A stretch of DNA of 58,038 bases from Terriglobia bacterium (GCA_035712365.1 DASTAW010000017.1:1-58038), one strand, 5' to 3'. Counted from the stretch's first letter, positions 34,028 through 42,650 are shown. Notes: generated by a model from the letters alone, not told the origin. Program-made: numbers and translations.

Positions 34028-36289
34028 ATGCTTTGGCAGATGAACAACATCGCCCACTCGCCGGCCGACCCAAAAGGTCCGGCGGCAGGACAATCTGGAA
34101 GCGGAGCGGCGCAGTCCGACCCGGCCCGCCTCGGCACAAGGGTGTTCCCGCGAGCCGAGTCTGCAGTTCTGCTGCTTCTCATCGGCATGTTTCTGTGGCG
34201 AGGTTTTCTGCCCGGGTGGAGGTCGCTCAAGACCGATTTCCCCAATTACTACCTGGCTGCCCGCATTTATCGTCAGGGTTTACCGCTGGAGCGGGTGTAC
34301 GACTGGACCTGGTTTGCACGGCAGAAAGACTACTCCGGAATCGAGAACCCGATCGTAGGATTTGCGTCACTGACCCTGCTCTCAATGCTGCCTGTGGAGC
34401 CGATGGCCTCATTGCCGCCGCTGAAAGCCAAGCGGTTGTGGCTGATCGTGAACCTGATTTTCTTAGGTTTGGCCATTCTTCTTCTGAACCAGATGTCGAA
34501 GCTCGGGCTGCGACGGGTGATGATTCTCACCTTTCTCGCCTTGGACCCGCTCTCGATCAACTTCCTCTACGGCCAGATGCACGTTCTCGTGCTTTTCCTG
34601 CTGACTTTGGCCGCCTGGGCTTATTTAAGAGGCCTGCCAGCAACTTCCGGAGCTGCCTTGGCGGCGGCCTCAGCTCTCAAGATTTATCCCGCCTTTTTTC
34701 TGTTCTACTTCATTCGGAAAAAGCAATGGCGTGCCGTCTTCGGACTGGTGGCGGGCTGCATTATCCTTGCAGGACTGTCAGTTGCGCTCTTCGGGTGGCC
34801 GGCCAACCGGACTTACTTATTCCAGGGCCTGCCCCGGGCAATGTCAGGAACTGTTCTAGACCCTTACGCCGTGCGCTGGAACTCACTCACGGCACTGCTC
34901 CGTCGGTTGTTCATCGGAGAGCCGGACCTTAATCCACACCCTCTGATGCATTTCCCGCCGGCTTTCGCTGTTCTGCAGCCGTTATGCCAGGCCATACTTT
35001 TCGTCTCCATTCTCTGGCTGGTTAATTCGCGCCGGACCGATCCCGCAAGGGCAAGGCTGGAATGGGGAAGCTTCGTCGCGCTGCTTCTGGTCCTTTCCAC
35101 TGCGCCGGGTCCTTATCACTTTTGCGTGCTGGTTCTTTCCGCAACGCTTGTTGCGGATTATCTGATTCGTATGGGGAAGATGCGTGTGCTGGCTGCATGG
35201 ATTGCCCTGTATACGCTTGTCTGTCTTCCGATTTACCGCTGGATGCCTTCCGCACCGGCGGGGTGGCAGTCCCTTCTCAGCTTCCCACGGCTTTACGCGG
35301 AGATTGCCTTGTGGCTCTTCATGCTCTGGGAGCTTAATCGCGCATCTGGCACGCCTCTCACTCTGCGGCTGCGGACCGGGGACGCAGCAATTTTCGGAAT
35401 GATCTTTTTCTTCTTATTTGGCGCGGGAGTGGCGAGTAATTTTCGAAGCCTACGCGGTCAGTTCGACAACTATGCCGGCCGAGTGGTCTCTCCGCTGGGC
35501 AGTTTTATGACGACGGAGCCCGCTGTAGGCAGCGGTGCGACCTGGTTCGTAAGCATGACGATTGCCGGTTTCGAGCTGACCTCCCTGCAAGGCACGCATA
35601 CGCGGAGCTTCAGTTTCGCTTCAGACGCCTTTCACCCGGCATGGTCGTCTGGCGTCGGCCAGCTTTGGGTGGAGCTCTCCGGCGCAAAGTCGCGCATCGT
35701 CCGAATCGGCCAGCCTGACCAACGAGACCACCGCGCTCTTCCGGTCACCATGGTCGAGGACGCCACTATGCCCGCGGTCTCAGCCGACGGTCGATGGCTG
35801 GCGTTTATCAGGGAAGTCAAAGGCCGAGGAAGCCTTTGGGTAGTAAACCTGATGGAGCGAAAGCAGCAGGCGGGTCCGCTGCCGGCACGGGAAGTCGCCG
35901 GACCGAGTGACGACGTCTGGGACGTCTCGTTCGGTTCGAATGACCGGGTCCTTTACTCGGCGCAGCCCCTCGGAAAGCTGGAACTCTTTAGCGCCGATCC
36001 GGCATCGCTCCAAGTCAAACCAATTTCGACAGGTTCCCCGGCCCCGTCGCGGTTTCCGGCCGTGTCGCCGGACGGGGAATGGCTCGCCTACAGCCGGGAA
36101 GAAGGCGGCGCCTGGCATCTCGCGCTCGTCGATCTGAAAACAGGTCGCGACGTCCGGCTGACTCGCGGTACATGCAACTCCACGCATCCCGCCTGGACAG
36201 AAGACTCGAAATCCATCATCTATGCCACCGACTGCGGGCGCGGACTGGGGCTTACGGCGCTGGCCCGGCTTGCAGTCCCTCAGCGCTGA
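34028..36289 (+). CDS. GT87-like membrane glycosyltransferase fused to a PD40/TolB-type beta-propeller
   Basis: About 753 residues from ATG 34028. The frame opens at 33917, and GTG 33998 or ATG 34040 are alternatives; none has a strong SD. The N-terminal half (about 30-470) is a polytopic GT87/DUF2029-type domain with about 11 membrane segments and the family opening KTDFPNYYLAARIYRQGLPL, plus FLYGQMHVLVLFLLTLAAWA and KIYPAFFLFYFIRKKQW. GT87 enzymes use polyprenyl-phosphate mannose as donor in actinobacteria; the acceptor here is unknown. The last 250 residues are a periplasmic beta-propeller of PD40/WD40-like repeats (SFASDAFHPAWSSG, ATMPAVSADGRWLAFIREVK, FPAVSPDGEWLAYSREEGGA, THPAWTEDSKSIIYATDC). 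A transferase-propeller fusion is uncommon. Confidence 0.8.
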   Translation: MLWQMNNIAHSPADPKGPAAGQSGSGAAQSDPARLGTRVFPRAESAVLLLLIGMFLWRGFLPGWRSLKTDFPNYYLAARIYRQGLPLERVYDWTWFARQKDYSGIENPIVGFASLTLLSMLPVEPMASLPPLKAKRLWLIVNLIFLGLAILLLNQMSKLGLRRVMILTFLALDPLSINFLYGQMHVLVLFLLTLAAWAYLRGLPATSGAALAAASALKIYPAFFLFYFIRKKQWRAVFGLVAGCIILAGLSVALFGWPANRTYLFQGLPRAMSGTVLDPYAVRWNSLTALLRRLFIGEPDLNPHPLMHFPPAFAVLQPLCQAILFVSILWLVNSRRTDPARARLEWGSFVALLLVLSTAPGPYHFCVLVLSATLVADYLIRMGKMRVLAAWIALYTLVCLPIYRWMPSAPAGWQSLLSFPRLYAEIALWLFMLWELNRASGTPLTLRLRTGDAAIFGMIFFFLFGAGVASNFRSLRGQFDNYAGRVVSPLGSFMTTEPAVGSGATWFVSMTIAGFELTSLQGTHTRSFSFASDAFHPAWSSGVGQLWVELSGAKSRIVRIGQPDQRDHRALPVTMVEDATMPAVSADGRWLAFIREVKGRGSLWVVNLMERKQQAGPLPAREVAGPSDDVWDVSFGSNDRVLYSAQPLGKLELFSADPASLQVKPISTGSPAPSRFPAVSPDGEWLAYSREEGGAWHLALVDLKTGRDVRLTRGTCNSTHPAWTEDSKSIIYATDCGRGLGLTALARLAVPQR

Positions 36290-36377
36290 CGGCTCACAGG
36301 CAGGAACCGCCGGGGAAGGGAGACTGCAGGTTCCTGGCTGCGCTCAGGATGAGAATGCATCGGTGAAAAAGTACCCT

Positions 36378-36632
36378 TCACGGACCCTCATTTGGGGCCC
36401 TGGACACGAATTCCAACCCCGCGTCTTCCTCGATGCTCTCGACGCTCAGAAATACATCACCGACATGCTCATCTTTGATCATGATTCCGCCGCCAAACTC
36501 ATCGATGTGCCAATCCATCGCCGGGTCGCCCGTGTAGCGCGTCACTGTAAATTCAACCCTGCCGGGATGACCATTGAGCTTTATGTGATCTCCGCACTTT
36601 ATCTCTTCGCCCGATTTGTAAAGGAATGACAT
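36378..36632 (-). CDS. Small conserved hypothetical protein (GDHI-LNGHPGRVEF type)
   Basis: Soluble protein of 84 residues, ATG at 36632. It has a beta-rich pattern, CGDHIKLNGHPGRVEFTVTR then DWHIDEFGGGIMIKDEHVGD, seen in a widespread uncharacterised family of short proteins. There are no cysteine pairs, helices or signal. It lies 36 bp downstream of the enolase-superfamily gene and could be co-transcribed. No function is known; binding of a charged ligand by the conserved His/Asp/Gly loop is speculation. Confidence 0.65.
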   Translation of the reverse strand: MSFLYKSGEEIKCGDHIKLNGHPGRVEFTVTRYTGDPAMDWHIDEFGGGIMIKDEHVGDVFLSVESIEEDAGLEFVSRAPNEGP

Positions 36633-36668
36633 GACGTGCTAACGCTCCAAAAGCCGTTCATCCCGTGG

Positions 36669-38000
36669 CTATTGCTTGATCACCGTTCCATCGTACCGCC
36701 GGACAATGCCCCAGCCGCCGTTCAGGTGGTCAGGCCCGTCGCGGAAGGGATGTTTGGCCGCAAGCTGCTCGTCGATTTCGATCCCCCAGCCTGGCGCGTC
36801 GGTGGCGTAGAGATAGCCGTCCTTGAAAGTCGCGCAGCCCTTGAAGATTTCGGCCTCGAGGCCGGTGATGATGCCGCCTTCCTGGATGCCGAAGTTCGTG
36901 CTGGCAAGGTCGAGGTGCAATTGCGCCGTATGGCCAACGGGCGAAACATCTCCCGGCCCGTGCCACGCGGTCTTCACGCCGTACATTTCGCCGAGAATGG
37001 CGATCTTCCTTGCCGGCGTCAACCCTCCCGCCTGCGAGAGATGCACGCGGATGTAATCGATCAGCCGGCCTTCGATCAGCGGCTTCCATTCGTGCGGGCT
37101 GTTGAACAGCTCGCCCATGGAGAGCGAGGTTGCGCACTGCTGCCGGATCTGCCGGAAGTAGTCAATCTGCTCGGGCGAGAGCACGTCCTCGAGATAGAAC
37201 AGCCGAATGGGCTCCAATTCCTTGGCAAACTGCGCAGCCTGGTGCGGGCTCACACGCTCGTGTACGTCGTGGATCAGTTCGATTTCTTCACCCAGTTGCG
37301 CGCGGCATTCTTCGAGCACCTTCCGCGTCAGCCGCATATAAGGACCCGGTTCCCACACCGGCCCCGAGTGCAAGCCGCGCATGGGCGGGCCGCTAGCTGG
37401 GCCGTAGGACGACATACCGGGCACGCCCACCATCACCTTGACAACCTTGAAACCCTGAGCCATCAGCCCGCGCACGCGATCGACGGCCTCCGAGGGTTCC
37501 GTGCCTCCAATCGTTCCGTAGACCAATGCCGCTTCGCGCGCCTTGCCGCCCAGCAATTGGTAGACGGGCATGTTGGCCTGGCGGCCCTTGATGTCCCACA
37601 GCGCCTGGTCAACACCGCTGATGGCGTTGTTCAGCACGGGCCCGTTGCGCCAGTAGGAGCTGTTGTAGCAGGCCTGCCAGGTGTCCTCGATGCGGTCGCA
37701 GGGTTTGCCCACGAGCAGGGGCTTCAGATATTTCTCCACCGCGGGCACCACCAGATCGGCGCGCTGCGTGAAAGTGGCGCAACCGTAACCGTAAAGGCCG
37801 TCCTGATCAGTAATAATCTTCACCACTACCAGCCGCACGCCGGCCGGCTGCGTGGTGATCACCTGGATGTCTTTGATGACGGGCGTCGGCAAGCCGCGTG
37901 TCGCACGGGTCTCCCGCTCTTGTGCCGCCAGCGGCTGCGCCGAAAGCGCCGCGCCCACGGCCCCGGCCATGCCAAGCTTGAAGTACTCTCGTCTGTCCAT
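36669..38000 (-). CDS. Tat-exported mannonate dehydratase-like enolase superfamily protein
   Basis: Protein of 443 residues of the mandelate racemase/enolase superfamily, ManD-like subgroup. ATG 38000 is preferred over the frame opening at 38042 because AAGGAG precedes it and a twin-arginine-like signal follows (MDRREYFKLGMAGAVGAALS). The capping domain (about 40-140) and barrel keep the ManD signature: D245 and H247 in IHDVHERVSP, E271 in FYLEDVLSP, E297 in SMGELFNS, H347 in AWHGPGDVSPVGH, then NFGIQE and APGWGIEIDE. Three acidic metal ligands and two catalytic histidines are therefore intact. ManD homologues dehydrate mannonate or gluconate; the exact sugar acid is not decided by sequence. 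The exported location is unusual for this family outside Acidobacteriota and Planctomycetes. Confidence 0.87.
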   Translation of the reverse strand: MDRREYFKLGMAGAVGAALSAQPLAAQERETRATRGLPTPVIKDIQVITTQPAGVRLVVVKIITDQDGLYGYGCATFTQRADLVVPAVEKYLKPLLVGKPCDRIEDTWQACYNSSYWRNGPVLNNAISGVDQALWDIKGRQANMPVYQLLGGKAREAALVYGTIGGTEPSEAVDRVRGLMAQGFKVVKVMVGVPGMSSYGPASGPPMRGLHSGPVWEPGPYMRLTRKVLEECRAQLGEEIELIHDVHERVSPHQAAQFAKELEPIRLFYLEDVLSPEQIDYFRQIRQQCATSLSMGELFNSPHEWKPLIEGRLIDYIRVHLSQAGGLTPARKIAILGEMYGVKTAWHGPGDVSPVGHTAQLHLDLASTNFGIQEGGIITGLEAEIFKGCATFKDGYLYATDAPGWGIEIDEQLAAKHPFRDGPDHLNGGWGIVRRYDGTVIKQ

Positions 38001-38191
38001 GCGAAACTCCTTAAACATGAAGGCAGCGATGGACGCTATCAAAGCCGGCTACGGCTGTCAAGCTGCCCGGCTGAGACCTGCGTGCCAGCCGCCGCTGAGG
38101 CTTGTGCCAACGAATACGCTCAGGTAAACTCTTCGAAAACTGCTATCTCGCAGAGGTCAGAATCTGCGGCTCGCGCGGCCGGACGGGACAT

Positions 38192-38222
38192 TTCGCACGA
38201 GATCCGAAAAACTATCTATAAT
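38192..38222 (+). promoter_or_regulatory. Candidate promoter for the TSUP-DUF1634-antiporter operon
   Basis: A perfect TATAAT (38217-38222) lies in an otherwise GC-rich gap and is the clearest -10 hexamer here. The best -35, TTCGCA (38192-38197), needs a 19-bp spacer, so strength is uncertain. Transcription would start near 38229, giving a 50-base leader to ATG 38282. Confidence 0.35.
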
Positions 38223-38281
38223 TAGACTTGTTGTGCAACCCAGTTCTGCGCCGGTATGCGCGGCCAGCGCCTCAAGAACGC

Positions 38282-39112
38282 ATGGTCTCATTTCAACTCT
38301 TATTTCCGGTTTCTGTCCTGGCAGGCTTCGTAGGCGCGATGGGCGGCATGGGGGGCGGGATCATTCTCATCCCCGTGCTCACATTCCTTGGAATCGACAT
38401 CAAGCATGCCATCGCCATCAGCATCCTTTCCGTGATTGCAACTTCCAGCGGATCGGCCTCGGCGTATGTCCGCGACCACCTCACCAATCTTAAAGTGGGA
38501 ATGTTTCTTGAAATGTTCACCATCGCCGGGGCGATCGCGGGGGCCCGCATCACTCTCGCATCGTCGCCGCAGCCCCTCTACATCATTTTTGGGGCGGTGC
38601 TGCTGGCGTCATGGATTGCGCTGCTGATGGATAAGCATCCCTCCGGGCAAAAGCCTGCGTCGCAGGACGCGTTTACCCGCTGGCTGGAGATGGAAGGCAG
38701 TTACCCGGATGTCGTTACCGGGCAAACGGTGGAGTACAAGGCCGTCCGGGCTTACATGGGCGCGCCCCTGATGTTTGGAGCAGGAATCGTGGCCGGCCTG
38801 CTCGGAATTGGCGCTGGCGCGGTGAAGGTCCTGATCCACGACCTGGTGATGGGTCTCCCTCCCAAGGTCTCCACCACCACCAGCAACCTGATTATCGGCG
38901 TCACGGCGCTCGCCGGCACCAGCGTTTACCTGGCGGCCGGACTCATCAATCCGGGGCTGGCCGTGCCGGTGATTCTGGGAGTGGTTGGCGGGGCTTTCCT
39001 GGGCACGCGAGTGCTGGTCCGCCTGACCAACCAGGCCGTGCGCCTATTCTTTCTTGTGATTCTGCTGCTCATGGCGGTTGAGATGATAACGAGGGGCCTG
39101 CAGGGCATTTAG
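38282..39112 (+). CDS. TSUP/TauE-SafE family sulfite or organosulfonate exporter
   Basis: Membrane protein of 276 residues from ATG 38282 (the frame opens at TTG 38228; the SD is weak). Two homologous four-helix halves are visible: an N-terminal half with VLAGFVGAMGGMGGGIILIP and DIKHAIAISILSVIATSSGS, and a C-terminal half with GAGIVAGLLGIGAGAVKVLI and KVSTTTSNLIIGVTALAGTS. The repeated GxxGxGGG motifs and the Ser/Thr-rich AxxTS segments are TSUP hallmarks. A hydrophilic loop of about 60 residues separates the halves. Members move sulfite, sulfolactate, thiosulfate or similar anions. The stop is 2 bp before the DUF1634 gene, a pairing found repeatedly in bacteria and archaea. Confidence 0.88.
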   Translation: MVSFQLLFPVSVLAGFVGAMGGMGGGIILIPVLTFLGIDIKHAIAISILSVIATSSGSASAYVRDHLTNLKVGMFLEMFTIAGAIAGARITLASSPQPLYIIFGAVLLASWIALLMDKHPSGQKPASQDAFTRWLEMEGSYPDVVTGQTVEYKAVRAYMGAPLMFGAGIVAGLLGIGAGAVKVLIHDLVMGLPPKVSTTTSNLIIGVTALAGTSVYLAAGLINPGLAVPVILGVVGGAFLGTRVLVRLTNQAVRLFFLVILLLMAVEMITRGLQGI

Positions 39113-39114
39113 CG

Positions 39115-39525
39115 ATGAGTCCACCAGTTCCTTCCACCAGGACCGGGCCCGTAGGGGAGGCACGGCAGTTCGAGATGGATTCTGTGGTGGGTGTCGTCCT
39201 CCGGGACGGCATCTTGCTCAGCCTGGGGTTGATCGTTCTCGGGATGTTCTGGAGATGGCTCCGCACCGGTGGCCTGGCGCTGGATTACCAGATCGCCGGC
39301 ACGAACCTGTTTGAATTCGTAACCGGAGAGGTCCGCCTGGCCTTGCATGGCAGTGTCCGGCCCCGCCTGCTGATTAATCTGGGCATTGCCGTGCTCATGC
39401 TCACGCCCTTCATTCGAGTGGCCGTGTCGATGGTTTACTTCATGGGGGTCCTCAGGAACTGGAAGTACACCTGCTTCACGGCTATTGTCCTTATTGTTCT
39501 CACTTACAGCCTGTTTCTGCGCTAG
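39115..39525 (+). CDS. DUF1634 membrane protein
   Basis: Protein of 136 residues with three membrane helices (LRDGILLSLGLIVLGMFWRW, LLINLGIAVLMLTPFIRVAV and YTCFTAIVLIVLTYSLFLR). The RVAVSMVYFMG and RNWKYTCFTAIVL features match DUF1634. The family is unstudied but is almost always next to TSUP-family transporters, as here, and is probably an accessory subunit. Its ATG lies 2 bp after the TSUP stop, so translational coupling is likely. It starts with a Pro-rich cytoplasmic lead. Confidence 0.85.
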   Translation: MSPPVPSTRTGPVGEARQFEMDSVVGVVLRDGILLSLGLIVLGMFWRWLRTGGLALDYQIAGTNLFEFVTGEVRLALHGSVRPRLLINLGIAVLMLTPFIRVAVSMVYFMGVLRNWKYTCFTAIVLIVLTYSLFLR

Positions 39526-39591
39526 CGCCTGCCCCAGGGGGTGCTTTCGCTCTGCTGTTCCCCTCGACTATTTCGCTTGCGGACAGTTACA

Positions 39592-40917
39592 ATGGGGGGA
39601 ATTGGGCAGGATCGTCTGGTTCTTGCCGGTCAATTGGAGAGAATCTGCTTGCCGCTCATCGAAGCCTTACTCCTGCTTCTGCTGCTCTCCCGTACTTTCG
39701 GAGAAATCTCAGAACATTTCGGCCAGCCTGCCATGATTGGCGAAATCGCAGCAGGCGTGGTGCTGGGCCCTTCTCTCCTTGGAGTTGTCCACTTCACGGA
39801 TGAAATCAAAGCCGTTGCCGATCTGGGCGTCCTGCTGCTGGTCTTCCTGGCCGGGATGGACATGAACCTGAAGACGCTGTGGGATTCCTTCCGCGGCCGC
39901 AGCGCGTCTGTTGCGGTGGCGGGCTTCATCCTGCCCATGCTGCTGGGATTCCTGGTGGGCCAGGCATTTCATCTGGGCCCCACGAGATCGATCTTTATCG
40001 GCCTCTGCATCGCCATCACCGCTCTTCCCGTAAGCGTTCGAATCCTGATGGACCTTGGGAAAGTGCAGACCGAGATCGGGCAAAGGATCATTTCGGCGGC
40101 CGTATTCAACGACGTGACATCCCTGCTGATCCTCGGCGTCATCCTCGACGTAAAAGTAAAGGGAGGGGGGCCTTCCACAGCCCTCGCCTCCACCGGGATT
40201 GCGCTGTTCAAGGCCGTCACCTTCATGGCCGTGTTCATCCTGGCCGCTCGAGTTGCCAAGCGCTATTCTCCCCATCGGTTTCTCCGGCGGAAAGACCGTC
40301 TTTACCGCATACTGGTCCGGCTGAAGGGCAGGGAGTCTGCCTTTGCCATCGCTCTGCTCTTTGTCATTGCGTTTGCCAGTTTTTCTCAGGTCCTGGGATT
40401 ACAGTTCGTCGTGGGGGCATTTTTTGGTTCGATGCTGCTCAGTTACGAAGTGCTTGGTGAGGCCAGGTTCCGGGAAGTTCAGAAAACGGCTTCCGACATC
40501 ACCATGGGGTTCCTCGGGCCCATTTTTTTCGCGGCAATCGGGCTTGAATTTGACGCTGCAAGCCTGAGAGATTGGTGGCTGGTCGCGGCGATTCTGGCAG
40601 CCGCTGTTGTGGGCAAAATCTTCGGCGGGTACGCGGGCGGCCGCCTCGCCAAACTGACGCCGATGGAAAGCTGGGCGGTCGGGATCGGCCTGAATGGCCG
40701 GGGAATCATGGAACTCGTCATCGCAAATATCGCCCTGTCCAATAATTTTATCGGGCAGCGCCTGTTCACCGCTCTCGTGCTCATGGCGGTGGTAACCACA
40801 TTTGCCACGCCGTTCCTGCTGAAGATCGCATACACTCAGTTACCCGCCGCCGAACCGAGCGCCTTCGGCGGTGCTGCCGAGCCCCGCGGTGAACAAGCTC
40901 AAACGCCTGTAAGATGA
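39592..40917 (+). CDS. CPA2-family (KefB/GerN-like) sodium or potassium/proton antiporter
   Basis: Polytopic antiporter of about 441 residues. Possible starts are ATG 39592 or TTG 39649; the latter has the better SD (TTGGAGAG) and would leave the first membrane helix intact. About 12-13 helices show CPA2 features: MIGEIAAGVVLGPSLLGVVH, VADLGVLLLVFLAGMDMNLK, FNDVTSLLILGVIL (the ND-type ion site in transmembrane helix 5) and GRGIMELVIANIAL. There is no C-terminal TrkA-N domain, unlike KefB/KefC, so it resembles NapA/GerN-type Na+/H+ antiporters. It is 66 bp downstream of the DUF1634 gene and is probably the third gene of the operon. It converges with serA. Confidence 0.87.
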   Translation: MGGIGQDRLVLAGQLERICLPLIEALLLLLLLSRTFGEISEHFGQPAMIGEIAAGVVLGPSLLGVVHFTDEIKAVADLGVLLLVFLAGMDMNLKTLWDSFRGRSASVAVAGFILPMLLGFLVGQAFHLGPTRSIFIGLCIAITALPVSVRILMDLGKVQTEIGQRIISAAVFNDVTSLLILGVILDVKVKGGGPSTALASTGIALFKAVTFMAVFILAARVAKRYSPHRFLRRKDRLYRILVRLKGRESAFAIALLFVIAFASFSQVLGLQFVVGAFFGSMLLSYEVLGEARFREVQKTASDITMGFLGPIFFAAIGLEFDAASLRDWWLVAAILAAAVVGKIFGGYAGGRLAKLTPMESWAVGIGLNGRGIMELVIANIALSNNFIGQRLFTALVLMAVVTTFATPFLLKIAYTQLPAAEPSAFGGAAEPRGEQAQTPVR

Positions 40918-40993
40918 GCAAGATGAAGTACGCGGCGGCGGCCCCACCGCCTGCCGGCAGCACGTCAAAATGGCCTTCCCATCTGCACCCTGC

Positions 40994-42187
40994 CTAGTAA
41001 AGGGCTCGGGAGCGGATGGTGTGCGGTATGCTTTCAAGCGCGCTGACCAGCCCTGGGTCCCATTGCTGGTTGATGTCGAGTATGGCGTAGCCGACTTCGC
41101 CCCTGGTATCCAGCACCTGGCGTTCCACGTTGATTCCCCGGTCTCCGAACACCTTGTTGATGGCCAGCAGCATGCCGGGCTGGTTCCGATGGATGTGCAC
41201 CAGGCGGTGCGCCTCTGGCGCGAGTTCAAGACGGCAGTGCGGGAAGTTGACGCTGAGGATGGTATCGCCGGCTTCCACGTAACGGTGGATCCGCGCTGAA
41301 ACCAGATGCGCGATGTGGAGCTGGGCCTCCTCCGTGCTTCCGCCGATGTGCGGCGTGAGGACCACATTGGGGAGGTTCTGCAGCTTATCGGTAAAAGCGC
41401 CGCCTTTCGCCTTTGGCTCCTTCGGGAAAACGTCGATGGCCGCCCCTTTCAGTTTTCCGCAGCGCAGGTTTTCCGCAAGCGCCTCATGGTCCACCACGAA
41501 GCCCCGGCTCAAGTTCAGAAAATATGACCCCTCTTTCATCAGCCGAAACTCATCAGCGCCGAAGAACCCCCGATTGTGCGGGCGGCCGTCAACGTGCAGC
41601 GTTACGAAATCCGATTTTTCGAGCAGTTCCTCAAAGCTGACCTTCTTGGCGTTGCCGCGCGCCAGCACCTCCGACACGTCATTGAAGATCACTTTCATCC
41701 CGATGGCCTGGGCCAGCTCTGAAAGCTGCGAGCCGATTTTGCCATAGCCCACAATGCCCACGGTCAGGCCGCGCACCTCGTGGCAGCCTGCGGCGCTCTT
41801 CTGCCATGACCCCTGGTGGAGCGCCACGCTGCCGTCAAAGACGCGCCGCGCCAGCATGATGATCTCTCCCAGCACCAGCTCCGCCACAGAGCGCGTATTG
41901 CTATGGGGATCATTAAAGACAGCGATGCCACGGTCCGAGCAGGCGGGCAGCTCAATCTGGTCCGTGCCGATGCAGAACGCGCCTACCACCAGCAGCCGGG
42001 GGGCAGCGTCCAGCACGCGCGCCGTGACCCTGGTCTTGGAGCGGATTCCCAGCACCTCCACGTCCTTGACCTCATCAATGAGCGCGGACTCATCCAGACT
42101 GCCTTGCAGCGTTCTCACTTCATAGCCGTCCTTAATGAATGGAGCGGCGGCGGTTTCGTGAATGTTTTCGAGAAATAGCGCTTTCAT
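40994..42187 (-). CDS. serA: D-3-phosphoglycerate dehydrogenase with ACT domain
   Basis: Cytoplasmic enzyme of 397 residues that oxidises 3-phosphoglycerate to phosphohydroxypyruvate, the first step of serine synthesis. Length and layout match the short SerA type (E. coli SerA, about 410): substrate domain, NAD domain with GIVGYGKIGSQ (about 145-153), and C-terminal ACT-type domain (about 328-397: RNQPGMLLAINKVFGDRGIN). The catalytic triad is present as R228 (NLSRGF), E257 (DVFPKEP) and H280 (LTPHIGGSTEEAQ). The ACT domain is the serine feedback site in E. coli-type enzymes. HVDGRPHNRGFFG replaces the more usual HVPLTPETKG around the active-site loop. The start ATG is at 42187. It overlaps no neighbours and appears monocistronic. 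Confidence 0.93.
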   Translation of the reverse strand: MKALFLENIHETAAAPFIKDGYEVRTLQGSLDESALIDEVKDVEVLGIRSKTRVTARVLDAAPRLLVVGAFCIGTDQIELPACSDRGIAVFNDPHSNTRSVAELVLGEIIMLARRVFDGSVALHQGSWQKSAAGCHEVRGLTVGIVGYGKIGSQLSELAQAIGMKVIFNDVSEVLARGNAKKVSFEELLEKSDFVTLHVDGRPHNRGFFGADEFRLMKEGSYFLNLSRGFVVDHEALAENLRCGKLKGAAIDVFPKEPKAKGGAFTDKLQNLPNVVLTPHIGGSTEEAQLHIAHLVSARIHRYVEAGDTILSVNFPHCRLELAPEAHRLVHIHRNQPGMLLAINKVFGDRGINVERQVLDTRGEVGYAILDINQQWDPGLVSALESIPHTIRSRALY

Positions 42188-42305
42188 CTTAGGGTTTTCA
42201 TCCTCGCTTCCGGGCCAGTCAGGAACGGCCCCTCTCTTCGGTGATTAGATGACGAATGCGAAACTTACTATTCTAGTGCCTGCGCCCCCGCGACGCGAGT
42301 CGTTC

Positions 42306-42334
42306 TTGCAGGCGACTGCAACGCGGAATATTCC
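42306..42334. promoter_or_regulatory. Two adjacent dyads upstream of serA
   Basis: TTGCAG-GCGA-CTGCAA (42306-42321) is a perfect 6-bp inverted repeat, and GGAATATTCC (42325-42334) is a perfect 10-bp palindrome only 3 bp further. Both lie about 120-150 bp upstream of the serA start, in the 754-bp gap 42188-42941. They could be operator sites or a leader hairpin; nothing identifies a regulator. Confidence 0.3.
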
Positions 42335-42476
42335 ACGATGTCGATTTATTGAATGAGAAAACCTGGCAGGAATCAGGTGGAACTTCGGAGTTCGGGGTCA
42401 GTTCAGAGGTGTTGCAGGGCGGCGCCTCGACAGGCTCGTTGCCGCCCTGGCATAACGCGCTTGAAAAGCTTACGCC

Positions 42477-42650
42477 TCAGTACTCCCCTCTTTTCCACTG
42501 TGAGCGGGTTACCGAGCGGCGTTCAGGGCCACGCAAAACGGGTACAAGCCGCGACTGTCTTTTCCTGGGTGTTCCGTTCTCGTCAAACGCATGAAAATAG
42601 AGGAAACAAAAGACACTGAGAACTGCGAGAAACTGCAATAGCAAGGTCAT
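42477..42650 (-). CDS. Possible small single-span membrane protein
   Basis: 57 residues from ATG 42650, which has a good SD (GGAGGGGGG, 9-base spacing). It has one N-terminal membrane helix (TLLLQFLAVLSVFCFLYFHA) followed by a basic tail (TPRKRQSRLVPVLRG). No family was recognised. The SD, the single helix and the charge asymmetry support a real gene, but an open frame of this length can arise by chance in GC-rich DNA. Confidence 0.4.
   Translation of the reverse strand: MTLLLQFLAVLSVFCFLYFHAFDENGTPRKRQSRLVPVLRGPERRSVTRSQWKRGEY

Noticed and set aside
36636-38225. Open plus-strand frame of 529 codons opposite the mannonate dehydratase-like gene.
   Set aside because: Antisense shadow; all catalytic motifs are on the minus strand.
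40930-40955. GC-rich hairpin (GGCGG/CCGCC) between the antiporter and serA stops.
   Set aside because: Stem of only 5 bp, loop of about 8 and no T-run; too weak to call a terminator.
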